Source: Numida meleagris
Lineage: Eukaryota > Chordata > Aves > Galliformes > Numididae
Direction: 5' to 3'
Length of the DNA: 64,000 nucleotides
Assembly (NCBI RefSeq): GCF_002078875.1
Contig: NC_034409.1
Coordinates: forward strand, 105,435,395-105,499,394
Shown here: positions 12,901 to 24,255 of the stretch, in pieces
Layout: each line of letters begins with the position of its first letter
Position numbering within the stretch: position 1 is the stretch's first letter
Translations under genes and position numbers: made by a program
The notes under the pieces: model-generated
Database searches by the model: none
The model's input: only the letters and a program-made list of their open reading frames with translations
What the model was told of the DNA's origin: nothing

Positions 12901-15900
12901 AATAATTTACAGATTGATTGAGTGAAGTAGGAAAGAAAGCTAAGGGATATGAATCTCTCTCACAATACCAACTCTTACTGAACAGTTGGGAAGGAACTAT
13001 TAAATACTTAAGAGATAATTCATTGTTAGAAGCTTCAGAAGAATGCACGGATTTATGGGAAGTTCTGAAGGAATACACAGCATGAATTAGAGACATCCCA
13101 CAGTTGTTTTTGGAACTGAATTATGATCTCTTTGCAGGTAGAAAACAGAATAAGGCAGAGTTTTCCTTTACCTACTTGAGCCAGCCAAAAAATATAGCTG
13201 TGCAGAAACTGTAGTGTACAGCATATTTGTGGCAATTATTGCTACTTGTCGTAGTAGTCTTTTCTATCTCCCAGCATCTGCATGTAGTGTCCAGTGGTGG
13301 GATGTGTATGGAGCAGATGACCAGGTGTAGTTCTTACCCCACCCGTTTTCTGCTGCTAATGTGGTAAAAGCTGTAGATTCCCTGTTGAGATTCGAAGAAT
13401 TGAGCTTCTCTTTGACACTGCTTGTCTGATCTATAACTACCTACAACATCAAGGCTCCAGGATGGATTTGTTACTCCTTCTGCTTTCCCTCAATACTCTG
13501 CAGATGGCAAGTAGGCCTGTTGAGTCTCCTGCAGTGAGTGCAAGATACTTCAACACCTGTCTCCTCACACTTACTGACTGCCATGCCGCGTCCCGCACGT
13601 TAGTACTGTTGTTACCTTTCTGTCACTCAGATCTCCCATCCATGCACTCTTGACCAACAATTTTGCAGTCTGTCCACCAGATGAACCTGGTGCATAAGGG
13701 CATATGGGCAAGAGCAGCTGTGACACTACCCTATACCCCCCTACACTCTCCTCCACCAGACAAACACTGCAACCTTCCCTGCTCATGTAGCAGGTATGCT
13801 CTCCCGTTGTGTGACTGGACATCCCAAGCTTGTGGCCCCATCTGAAAATCTCATATTTTGGCATTACACTGGCCTGAGGAGTCTGCAGAAGGAAGCAAGT
13901 GCTCCTGTTAGAATAGTGTCACTGGATGATGTGCAGTATCTAAGCCTGAAAAGCCATTAGGAGAAGAAATCTGAGAATGCAAACAAATTGTATTTATACT
14001 CTCCATCTCCTGTCCATTCAAAGTGTTTCATACATGTTATTTAAGCATGGTAAAAACTCTGTAAGCTGTTTGTTTTGTATACATCTTGAGAAGAAAAGAT
14101 GTAACCTCCCTTTCTTTCTTCTATGCACCTTCTCTGTTAGCAGTGAGAGGCTGAAGGATGATTTTTTATTTTTTTTAATAACCACTGATTAATGTACACC
14201 AGCAAGTTGAGAACTGAGGAGTGACACCCCTGGAAAACTGTACAGAGACTGAGTTGGTGATGGGCTATGACCTACCGTTGTTAGTGGCTGGGCCGTTGGT
14301 TTTCACTGGAGAAAAAAACAGGATACAGCATCCAAAATCACTGACTAAGTTCTACTTGAGGAGACAGGAGAGGCAGAATGAATGTTGTTTTGATGGAGAA
14401 GTGAAAGAGGGCTAGGATCTCCATAGCTGTTTTGAATTCCCCTTGAAGGATAGTAGCCAAACTGACCATAAAAATTTCATTTATAGTCCCTTAGAACTGA
14501 CTGGCTGTTTAAGCACTGCATACGTTTGCATTGGTTGAGACTAGGGTCAGAGCACTTATGTTGCACTTTCCTTCCTCCCTCTGAAATGTAAATACATTTC
14601 TTCATGTCATGAGTATTTTACTTCAATCCACAAAGGTATTTCTGAAAGGATGCAAACACTTAATTTGAGCACTTGTTGGACATTGTTTTTCATTTAGCCT
14701 TGTGAGTTATATTCCCAAGGAGAGGAGCCAGAATTCTTGAAATGTATTTCTCCGTCTAATGATGCGTTAGAAAAATACACCAGTGGAGCTACTGAGGTCA
14801 TGGTGACTGCTGGGTGTTGAGAAACTTTACTAATGCATCTCTTGGGCTGTGAATATTATATTTCAGAATTAGCCTTTTTTTTAAATTACATTGATGTTTT
14901 TATCTTTGATTCAACTGTGTAGGTATCTCTGAATTTGCAGTGAATAAACTTTGCTTTTTAAGTAATGAGATATCTTGCTTTTCTAAAGTGATTTGTTCTT
15001 GTACTCATTTACTCTTTTATATAGCATTGTCTTTTTTTTTATAGAAGGACTAGTTGCTTTTCTTTTCTCTCTCTTTTATGTTAGATGCTTGAGTTTAAGG
15101 AATTGCTAATTAAGTTCCCTATTAGCTAATTTGTACTGCAATTGAATCTCACTGAGTTTGTAAATAGCACTGTTACTTGCAAGAGCACTGGTCTTGTAAA
15201 AACATTTTTCAGCACTCAAGCAACAAGTACCTTAAGTAGAGGTGCTAACAAACTGTCAGTTTTAACACAGCTTGAGTATTAATTCACATTTCTCTTCTCA
15301 TGTGAAAGGTTGTAAAGTAGTACATAATGATTACCCTATCTAGATAAAGTTAGAAGTGTGGCACTATGCTTATCTGGATACCAAAATATATTTTCGAATC
15401 TATATATACAGAACACTAATGATCACAAAAGTAATACTGACGGATGAGTTATGGAGACAGATTCTATTTTTTTTTTCCTTAAGGAAATAAAACATTCATA
15501 GTTGTTTCTCATCTATTTTTTGTTTGTAAAAACAGAGAATATTGTGTTGACAAAAGCACTGAGATATGTCATATTGCTGGAAAACTCTTGTGAATGGTAT
15601 GGCTCCTCATGCAATTGAAAGATTGCAGTGTGACATTGTTAGTGGAGGAGGAACCATTGTTAGTGGAGGAGAATACAATGTTCTTCAGGCTGTTTAATAT
15701 TTCCTACCAAAGGCTCATGTATATTATTTTTACCTGTGATTCTGTAATTCTGAAATTCATGTAGATGAAACTTTCTGAGACAAGCAATATGCCTGAGGTG
15801 AATGTTTCTGAGGGGGAAGGGAGATTTGCACACAAAGAATTTGTTTTCAGTGAGAGTCTTGAGGAAAAACATGCAATTTTACCCAACATGCTTGTAACTT

Positions 15901-16081
15901 AAGCACAAATTTTGGAAGAGGCATCCTTCTATCTTTGCAATTTCATGTCCACATGTATGTTCCAGGTATGAGCTAAGCTGAACAGTACTTTTCCTGCAAC
16001 TGCAATTTCAGACAGCTGCAGGCTGCTCAGTGTCCTTGCTTCTTCAGTGACTTCTGAAGCTAGACTCCATCGTCCCCTGCT
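6931..16081. other. Long stretch without recognised gene
   Basis: About 9 kb of mostly unique AT-rich DNA. It holds a short (TTTTG)n run at 9134-9154, an 18-base poly-T stretch near 9054-9069, and a 21-bp-period tandem duplication at 15634-15671. The longest reading frames (115 codons at 8010-8357 minus, 97 codons at 13571-13864 minus) have no known domain and are cysteine/serine-rich, as chance frames often are. No CR1, LTR or RNA gene was recognised. Confidence 0.6.
15634..15671. repeat. Two-copy tandem duplication, 21-bp period
   Basis: The 17-mer CATTGTTAGTGGAGGAG is present at 15634-15650 and exactly again at 15655-15671, separated by GAAC. It looks like a recent local slippage duplication; no function is implied. 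Confidence 0.9.
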
Positions 16082-16374
16082 GAAAACAAGACAAAATTGC
16101 CACAATGAAACATGGTGAAAAGAACAACAGAAATCTTGAACACAGGATGTTCCACACAAACATGCAGAAGAACTTCTTTATGGTAAGAGTGACAGAGTGC
16201 TGGAACAAGTTGCCCAGAGAGGTTGTGGAGTCTCCTGTGCAGATATTTAAGACCCATCTGGACACCTACCAGTGTGACCTATTGTAGGGTACCTACTGTA
16301 GCAGGGGGGTTGGACTCGATGGTCTCTTGAGATCCCTTCCAATCCCTGCAATTCTGTGATTCTGTGTGATTCTG
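16082..16374 (+). mobile_element. CR1 LINE, 5'-truncated, ORF2 C-terminal end
   Basis: Carries the last codons of CR1 ORF2 and the 3' tail. In the frame at 16105-16287 it reads QKNFFMVRVTECWNKLPREV at its core, which matches the C-terminal CR1 ORF2 pattern (NFF...V...[11 protein letters not shown]...F...LD). The stop codon at 16285-16287 is followed by a short 3' UTR with GGGGGGTTGGACTCGATGGT and TTGAGATCCCTTCCAATCCC. It ends in two to three units of the 8-bp terminal repeat (ATTCTGTG) at about 16351-16374. The 5' border is soft because the first ~50 bp are diverged. The endonuclease and reverse transcriptase are missing, so it is dead on arrival, as most CR1 copies are. It most resembles the subfamilies with a TGTAGGG...GCAGGGGG motif near the end. 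Confidence 0.9.
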
Positions 16375-19300
16375 AGAAATTGGAGGAGCCTGGGAAAGGA
16401 GCCTGGCAGATGATACTCAACAGGCTTGCCTAAACAAGCATACTTTGGCTGGAAACATGCAAGAGAAGTGAGAGAGGATCGTGACTATCAATCCTTGACG
16501 GGAAAAGTCATGAGATTGTAAAGTAAATTGTTAAAAATGCAGTAAAAATACTGAAATTTTCAGGCATGGCGTTTCCTATGACTTAAGAGAAATGAAAACA
16601 TTGCAAACTATTACTGTGATGTCGACCACTGAACTTCCTGATTTGTATGTGGGCTAAATTATCTCAGCTACCACCAAAATTCACTGGCAGGCCAAAATGC
16701 CTCACAGTGCTCTGTGTTTCTCGTTTACCAGGTGTCTCTGAGTTGTTACTCAGCCCTTACATACTGCAACAGTGCGTCAGATTCCAAGAGATTAACTTTG
16801 ATTTCAGGTCACTGATTTTGCTGAGACTTGAAAGTAGTATTCCACTTAGCTGTCTAGGAAAAAGTGAAATGAATATTAGATAGACTATACATTTAACTCC
16901 ACACCACTGGCAAATTTTTGAGGAAGGTACTCTTTCTACTACTCTCATGTTATGCTCACTGAATACTGAGCCTCAGAAAGAACGATCTATTCAGTCACAA
17001 AAATTTATAATTTGTTGCAGAATCATACGGAAGTAAATCTGAACAGGCCTAGTAAATCAGGTCTTCCCATAATGGTCCAGTCACTCTTAATTGTAGCCAA
17101 TGTAAAGTTTCTAATTCAGCTGCTTCTTTCTTTGTAATAGCTTTACCTATAAACCTACATTTTTAGGTAATTAATATATTTGTGTCTGCTTTACTTAGCC
17201 AATATCAGTTGGCTAAATTCTTTTAAGTGATGTTTTAGTGAGTGTGTTCCCTTACCTAAGATAAAACATGAGGTAAGATAACAATTGTAAACAAGGCTTT
17301 TGAAGACTTGGGACTGTAAAACCCACTGTGAAGTACTTCTGTAATCACTGCAGGAGTCATTGAAGTGTCAGGAGGAACTCTCCTTTCCTATGTGGATGTC
17401 TATGCAACTCATTTCAGAGACAAAAAGTTATCTTCAGGCTATTCATTTTTGTGATATTTTGAGAGAGTTGAAAGATGACTTCTGAAAGGAGAGGAAGATT
17501 ATTGTCTCCTGTAACAGAGATCTGGATCCAGAACCATGTATTATCTGCTTAGGAGCCAGATTAAATTATCAAAGGCCAAACCAAATTTTAAATTTAAGTT
17601 ATGAGACAACAGGAGTAAATAGGAGATTAGATAATTGAAATCTAACAGCAGTGTTCCTCTGACAGAAATAGATGGAAAATGGAAAATCAAATGGAGTGAT
17701 TAAAACATATTGATAGATTTAAAAACCAGAAGCAAGGAATATTAAATTAGTTTCCTAAAACATTAAATTAAGCCACTAAATTTAATAATACTCAGGTTAA
17801 AGATATGCTTATCTCTTTGTTACACTACTACAATCTTTTGATTTTGATTGGTTATTTTGTTAACTGCATAGAATACCAACACAAGTAAAGAATCTCTCAG
17901 GATTTATGAAGGTTTTAGTTTGTTGGTTCATTTTTCAAAGAATCTGACACAATTTGACTTTAAGCTGGAATGCACTAGGGGCAGGTAAATCCAGAGCTGG
18001 CTGGCAATTTGGGCATTAGAGTCCCCACAGCTGATGGAAAACTCATGCAGGGGCTCTGATAGTGAGGGTGCATGCTGGAGGGCATATATTCACACAGCCA
18101 ATACCGTGTCTTGCTGATTTTCTAGAGAAACTGCCTCAGTGAAAATTACGATGAAGACACTACTTGTGAGGATGGATGTCTGAATTTTTTTTCTTTCTTC
18201 TACTTCCTGTCTCCTTATCCATTTAGATTTCGAGCTTTTCAGGACAGGTACTGTTTCTTGAAACTAATGCAATAAGATTACTGTTTTGAACTGAAGTTTC
18301 TAGGCATCAGCACAGTTAAATGATGACAATGATGACAATAACTTCACTGCTATTGCAACACAAGCAGCAATGATATCAGTCCTGACCATGATGTCATCAC
18401 TACTACTGCTTTGAATGTTGAGATGAAAGGGAAGTGGAGAGCTGTCTATGAGTTTTCTCATGAGCTTGCCTAGAGGCCGTTAGAAAGAGGAGACAACAGG
18501 AGGCAGAAAAAACATGGTCTATTTGCAATGTATATTTGTCCATACTCAGTTGTATTCCTAGCCAGAATATTATGACAATCCCTATTTAAAACAAAATGTA
18601 TTCTTTCAACAGGAAAAATGCATACATTTTCTTGTTTATGGGGGTAATATATTACACTAAATGTCAAATGTGTCATCTAAGTGGACCATGATGTAGTTGC
18701 CAAAGTCTAGCTGAGTTGCTGCTGAGACATAACTGGTTGCATGAGATGTCTGTGTGAAGATGGTACAGAAGACACAGGAGTTATAAAAGAGCTACAGACC
18801 TTCTAGAGAAGTGACAAGGCAGGACACAACAGCCAATCTCAGCTGGTACAAGTAGCCTAGGTTAGATATGCCTTTTGCACTACACGTGCCTGGTGGAGGT
18901 CTGCTGTCTAGGATACTCTCGAAGGCAGCAGCAGGTGGTAATCCCCCCAGTCTGAGACTCTTATTTGAGGATGACATTGCCTTATGGCATTGTCTAGCTT
19001 TCTGTTGACTATGGCAGAAGTGTGAACAAGTAGTCCAACTTCCAGATGTCAGATATTAGATGAGTTAGATGATGCTGTGTTACAGAAGCTAGTCAGGTTT
19101 ATCCACAGAACAAGGCAGGGCACTTTTACTTGAGACTGTCAGGGAAGCATTTGAGGATTTCTCTGTGAAAATTATATAAAGGATAAAATACGGAACAGTC
19201 ACTCTACAGCAATATTCTTTGTTTTAATATGTAGTTTTCAAACATACTTGACAGCTTCCCAAGATGCTCAGTCATTAAAGGCAGAAAAGTTGGTTTAGAA

Positions 19301-19764
19301 AGAAATTTTTGCAGTATATTTCACTGGGAAGCAGTAAAAAGTTTGCTGCTTATACCAAGGAAGTAGGATGAAATGAATGGAAACTAAATTTATTTAGGGT
19401 CTTTGTCTCCTGTGCAAGTACACTGAGAAGCCTGTGGTTACTCTTGAGGTATATTTATTCAGATAGATCACATGAAGCTAATTTAATTTGACAGCAGTGA
19501 GGAGCTGATTCCACCAGTCCCAGAAATCACTGTTTATGTTTTATACCAGCATACAACTATTATGTTCTGACAAGGACTTTGTGATTGCAAAGATCACATA
19601 CTTTAAAAAAAAAAAAACTATTGTTTTTATAAAGAAAAACTTTTCTCATAAAGAAACCATGTCTATGCTATCAAAGAGATGCTGTATCTTCTATTTATCC
19701 TATTTTGCATCCATTCTTGATGTGTAAGCATCTTAAATTAGAACAGTTTCTTTTATCCGCACAG
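16375..19764. other. No gene recognised
   Basis: AT-rich unique-looking DNA. Short reading frames (61-78 codons) carry no recognisable domains. A small TGATGACAA repetition lies near 18321-18340. No transposon remnant was recognised. Confidence 0.6.
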
Positions 19765-19842
19765 ATTGGATGTGTCATGAAATAGCTGATTCCCAGCTGG
19801 GCGGTCCCAGCATGAAGGATTTACGCACTTCTTCAGAAGCAG
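19765..19842 (+). CDS. Candidate internal coding exon (78 bp, phase 1-1)
   Basis: A good acceptor (TTTCTTTTATCCGCACAG, AG at 19763-19764) and a strong donor (GCAG then GTGAGA at 19843) bound 78 bp. Only one frame is open throughout: two leading bases, 25 codons, then one trailing base. It reads WMCHEIADSQ... through ...SMKDLRTSSEA. The exon is symmetric (phase 1 in, phase 1 out). Joining it to the segment starting at 23687 keeps the frame and makes a glycine codon across the junction. I do not recognise the protein. Codon use and two CpGs look slightly less random than the surroundings. An open 25-codon stretch is not rare by chance, however, and I find no convincing upstream partner in the window. 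Function unknown. Confidence 0.22.
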
Positions 19843-21209
19843 GTGAGATTTGGATCTGCATGGACCCAATGCCATGTCAGCATCCATTTTTGGAGCATGA
19901 GACTTCCTGAATCACAGGGAATGCACTGCTACTGCACAACTAATGACTGAATCTGGCTAACCTTTTGCAGATATCTGGTACAGTGGATATCTACTTTTAC
20001 AATTTATGGACATAGTTTTTTGAAAAACCTAGAAACACAAAAATTTATTGTGCTTGTCATACACCATTGTATTGGATCTTGCTTTGATAATAGGTATATT
20101 TCTATTTAGGCTTACTTAGTGTCATGTCACAGTGCACAGAAGATGTATCTAAAACAATGGAAAACATTTTAGTCAGCTGTTCTTCCACTGCCCTAATGTC
20201 AAGTGTTTGTTAGAACTTGCACGCCTGTATGTATCCATTTGAAAAATGAGTTTCAATATATAAAGCTAGTTTTATAATTATACTTTAAAATCACATGTGG
20301 TGAATATTTTTTGCCTTGTACCTGCTCTGTTAGGGTTTTAATATTTCAGCTTTGATATAAATTATTGTACCAATCAGTTTCAGTCTTGCTATGAAAAGAC
20401 TGTGAAAAAAAAAAAAACATGCCTAGAAAAACAGAACCGATAATAATTGTCCATGTCATATCTTTGTCTGTCAGCATTTTCTAATAACTTTGACAGTCAA
20501 GAGACTTAAACAAACTACATTTCTTTACTAGAAATTGTATTTTGAATTTTGTGAGACTCTTAAATAAACCCAGTTATTTCTGGAAATCTTACGTATGGCA
20601 ACTTAGAAGCCTAATGTTAGATTTTTCATTTTGAAAACCATAGTTTGTCTGTATTAAAAATTCTAGTCACTCTATTACTCTGCTGAAATTTTAATCATTT
20701 CCATGTTTCATAGTGACAGATTCTGTGCCACAAAGAAGGTTTTTAGTAGGAAAATAGATGCTTTTATTTGATTCAAGTATTTCTTTATAATATTAACTTT
20801 TAGAAAAGTAGTAGTGCATATAGTAAATCCGAATGTTCTGTTAAGTATTAGAAAATCATCAGCCTTAAGTTTAATATTTTGGGTTTTATTTGTATTCGTA
20901 CTGTAAAATTATCATGTAAAATCTTGCCAATAGTGGCACTAAAATAAAAATAAAGGCTTGTTATACAAACATTTCAGTGTAAAGTTACAACAACTCAAAT
21001 ATTCCAATTACCTCAGTAGATTCTAGTGACCCATGAGATGTGATGAAATACAGTACCTAGATGAGTGATGAAAACAAAACTGTAAACAAACTTACTGGGA
21101 GAAAGAAAGAGTCTTTTGTTATGGCTTCTAAATGGATCTTCTCAGCTTTTCAGTGAACGTGTGCAGCATAGGTTTAGTATATTCAAGTGAGGACTGTCTG
21201 CCTCTGAAG
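19843..21209. other. No gene recognised
   Basis: Very AT-rich sequence with poly-A at 20406-20418. It would be intron if the exon model 19765/23687 is right. No repeat family was recognised. Confidence 0.55.
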
Positions 21210-21700
21210 TCCTGGGGATCAGGTGCCAAGGTAACCTCATTGGTGGAAATTGTCCTGAAGGATGTGAGATCAGCAGGCAGGGCTGGGAGGCAACAGGGTC
21301 CATCAACAGCCCCTGACACATTGAGAGTGTGAGCAAGGGCCAGAGTCCATCCTGGAGGTCCAGCAGGGAAACAGGACCATGTCTAGTGCTAGGACTACAG
21401 ACAAAGTGATGATGTGGAGCAAAAATCCATCCATAGGACAGTGACTTCACCAGAGACAGAGCAGAGGATAAGTTGCAACACCTGTCCTAGAGATCCATCC
21501 AGAAGATGAGCTATTGCAGTGTAAGGCTGAGGTCCAACTCAGAAGGCAAGACCTGGGTCAGAGCTGGGGACCTGCTATGGCATTGTTGGAGCAGGCACCG
21601 GTGTCCCCACACTTAACTGAAATGAGGCTTCTGGGCTTCTGAGTGAGTGTCCTGGATGAGGTTGGCTGTCAGGCCTAGTGGAGTACTCATAACACTGACA
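21210..21700. other. Unclassified GC-richer block, possible old repeat
   Basis: Base composition rises to around half G+C between DNA that is about one-third G+C on both sides. The motif RTCCATCC recurs at about 21346, 21426 and 21490, and short phrases such as AGAGACAGAGCAGAGGATAA give a repeat-consensus feel. It has no CR1 tail and no TG...CA LTR border that I can see. Reading frames of 66-102 codons overlap on both strands without known domains. It could be a diverged LTR or other avian interspersed repeat, or an isolated GC-rich single-copy island. Confidence 0.3.
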
Positions 21701-23686
21701 ATGGGGAAGCCATCTTGTAGTATGACTCTCTGCATAACTGGTGGGTTAATTTTATTTTTTTCTGTCTGTGTTCTTTTGTTTTTGAATTTTCTTGGCAGCT
21801 ATTTCACTCTCCAGTTGCACTAAATTTGAATGTTGTTGATCCATACTGCAAATGAGCGATTAGTGCTTAGTGGTTGTCAGACATCACTGAACACTTATCA
21901 GACAATCTACTTAAAATTGAAGGAAATGATTACAGACAAATAAGTAGAAAATTACCATGTAAAGAAAAATAGAGTTAATTAATCTCAAAAATTTCCAGTG
22001 TATCAAGATAAAAATTTGCAGCAATGAAAGAAGTAACAGTTTTTTTTTTTTTTTCCTTAAAAATGCCCAGGACCAAACACACCACTGATTATTGGTTGCT
22101 GAATCTGAAGAAGTTTGTGACCCTGCAAATAAGACATTTTAGCATCACAATTACAATAAAAATATAGATTTGTATTAATTTTCATTCTGTTCTAGACCTT
22201 GTGGTTACTCTTAAATACTTCTTGCAAATGTTATCGTTCTCAGGACTGAGTGTGAGTAAATGGAGTTTTATTCCATCTGCCTGTCTGTGTTTGAGTGATA
22301 GTAAGAATCTTGGAAAAGGTCAGCATTGGCCTTTGTATTTTGAGAGCATACTGACATTAGTGTAGCACAGAGCACTGGTGGTTTCTAAAAGCAATGAAAT
22401 AAATTAGAGTGATGAGGATGAGAACATTACACTCTGAGTTTCTTTGAAATTGAGTTGGCTTAATAGAGAACAAAGAAACAGAAATAACATGACTGGCAGG
22501 ACTGTTCTCTTGAATATCAAAATACATGAATGCCAATTTCTGTGGGTCATTCCAAAATGAACAGTCAGAGACAGGCACTGTGGAAAGTAATGTCCTTCCT
22601 TTTTGATTATCGACATGGAAAATCCATTTTTAATGTCAGTCTAGTGGTACTAGATACATCATAAATACTACATAATAGAACATGATGGAAGTACTATCCT
22701 GGAGGGCTGATCAGCTGGAACAAAAGATTTGTAAGCTTTTAAGAGACTAGCAGTACTATTTATCCTGCTTATTACTAGCTGAACTTTTTGATGAGTTCAG
22801 TAAAAAGTGAGGAATGATCAAAAGGCTAAAATAACTCCCTAAACAAAAATTTGTCACTGTCTAGTGGAAAACATACATAAGCGAGTAGTCTCATTAGCTT
22901 GCATACCAGTGACTGAACTAGTGATTGAACTACTAATTGCTTTTATTTCCACCCAAACAGTATCAAAATTCTCATTTTGGATGAGGTAAGTCATTCTTTT
23001 GAAATCCTTCATTCTTTCTGATCAGCAAAAGTCACAGAAGCATCTCACAAAACCTCATCCATGCCATCTCCTTCTGTTTCCTCTTTCTTTTTTTTTCCTT
23101 GCAAAGAAATGAAGACTGCTGTGCTTGTTTTTGATTGTTGTCGTTTTTTTTCTTTACGTAGAGATAATAACAGTGACTCTGATCACAGTGATACACTTTC
23201 CCAGTTCAGAAATTTAAGAGATTGTAGCCCTCCTTCTTGCTGATAGCAGTGTGATGAAGTCAAAGTTTGCCTCCTTTCTCCAGCTCCAGACTTTCACTAA
23301 AACTTATGTACTGGGTCTCAGTTTTGTGTTTACCTCATTCGCCCCACACTTGAGATAGCCATGGATCAAATCCAGCAGTAGTTTCATTTCTGTTTCCTGC
23401 ACAGAACAAATGGACATAAACTGTGCCAAATTCCGGTTGGATGAGCTCTAGATAGTAACCCAATAAGCAAGAGGTGCAGAGTTAGCAAAATTCACATAAG
23501 GAGGTCTTTGACAACATCCCAATACAATAAACTGTATCAATTTACTAATCTAATGCCACACTTAATCTTTATTTGTGTGGTGCAGAATTTATGAGTTTAA
23601 CATCATGAATTATTTCTGAGTGTGCAAATTCTTGTTTGCATATATGTGAAATGGAATATTTACTGCTATTTCTTTTCTTCCATTAG
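21701..23686. other. No gene recognised
   Basis: AT-rich DNA. A 25-bp segment at 22961-22985 sits between a fair acceptor (TTTTATTTCCACCCAAACAG) and a perfect donor (GAG then GTAAGT), but including it between 19765-19842 and 23687 would create an early stop. Another weak acceptor lies near 23160. A short GTGA(C/T)TGAACTA repeat lies at 22909-22933. Confidence 0.55.
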
Positions 23687-24255
23687 GAGTCTCTAAGCTG
23701 AGACAACAGCGGAATAGAGGAATAGTGATGACAAACATTCTGGACTTGTCGAACTAAAATTATATTTGCAAATGAATTTTGATATTTTTCTCAACGGTGC
23801 AAAGGAGAGTGTTACATTTTGTGCTTTACAGTGCTCTTACGTTTCCCCCCCCCATCTCTTTCAAATCATGTGCTCTATTTCTTTCTGCTTTATTTCTTAA
23901 TTTACATCATTTATTTGTAAATACACAGAAATACAAATGTTTATTTATAGTTTCAGATTTTGACAGAAGTTCTGCGCTTTGTTTTGGTAGTTTTTCTTGC
24001 AAAAAAAATCTATCCTATTTCCCCTTACCTTCAGATCTGAAAATCTGCATTCATATTCTTGTTATGTTCTGCTGTACTGCAAGAATATTGGCAGGATGAT
24101 ATATACGTATTTGAGGTTGTCACTGAATCTAAGAATCTTTCCAAGGAAGCCTCGGGGGAAGGGAGCTTGTTCCTAAATACTAAATTTCTGGTGAGTGGTT
24201 TTAAGTAGTTTTATTATTAACTGCAGACTTTTTAATAAAGTGACAGCTGGTAGAA
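23687..24255 (+). CDS. Candidate terminal exon with stop codon and poly(A) signal
   Basis: The acceptor TGCTATTTCTTTTCTTCCATTAG ends at 23686. Entered in phase 1, the next codons read GVSKLRQQRN and then RGIVMTNILDLSN, with a TAA stop at 23755-23757. About 480 bp later an AATAAA at 24234-24239 could direct 3'-end formation, making 23758-24255 a 3' UTR. Phase matches the candidate exon at 19765-19842 across a 3.8-kb intron. The peptide is basic then hydrophobic and ends in a short tail; I do not recognise it. Counting against a real gene: only 23 codons, AATAAA is common in AT-rich DNA, and no further coding exons were found upstream. Confidence 0.2.

Noticed and set aside
22961..22985. 25-bp microexon encoding IKILILDE, resembling an ABC-transporter Walker B
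   Set aside because: Too short to mean anything; no ABC domain nearby, and that frame does not fit the adjacent candidate exons.
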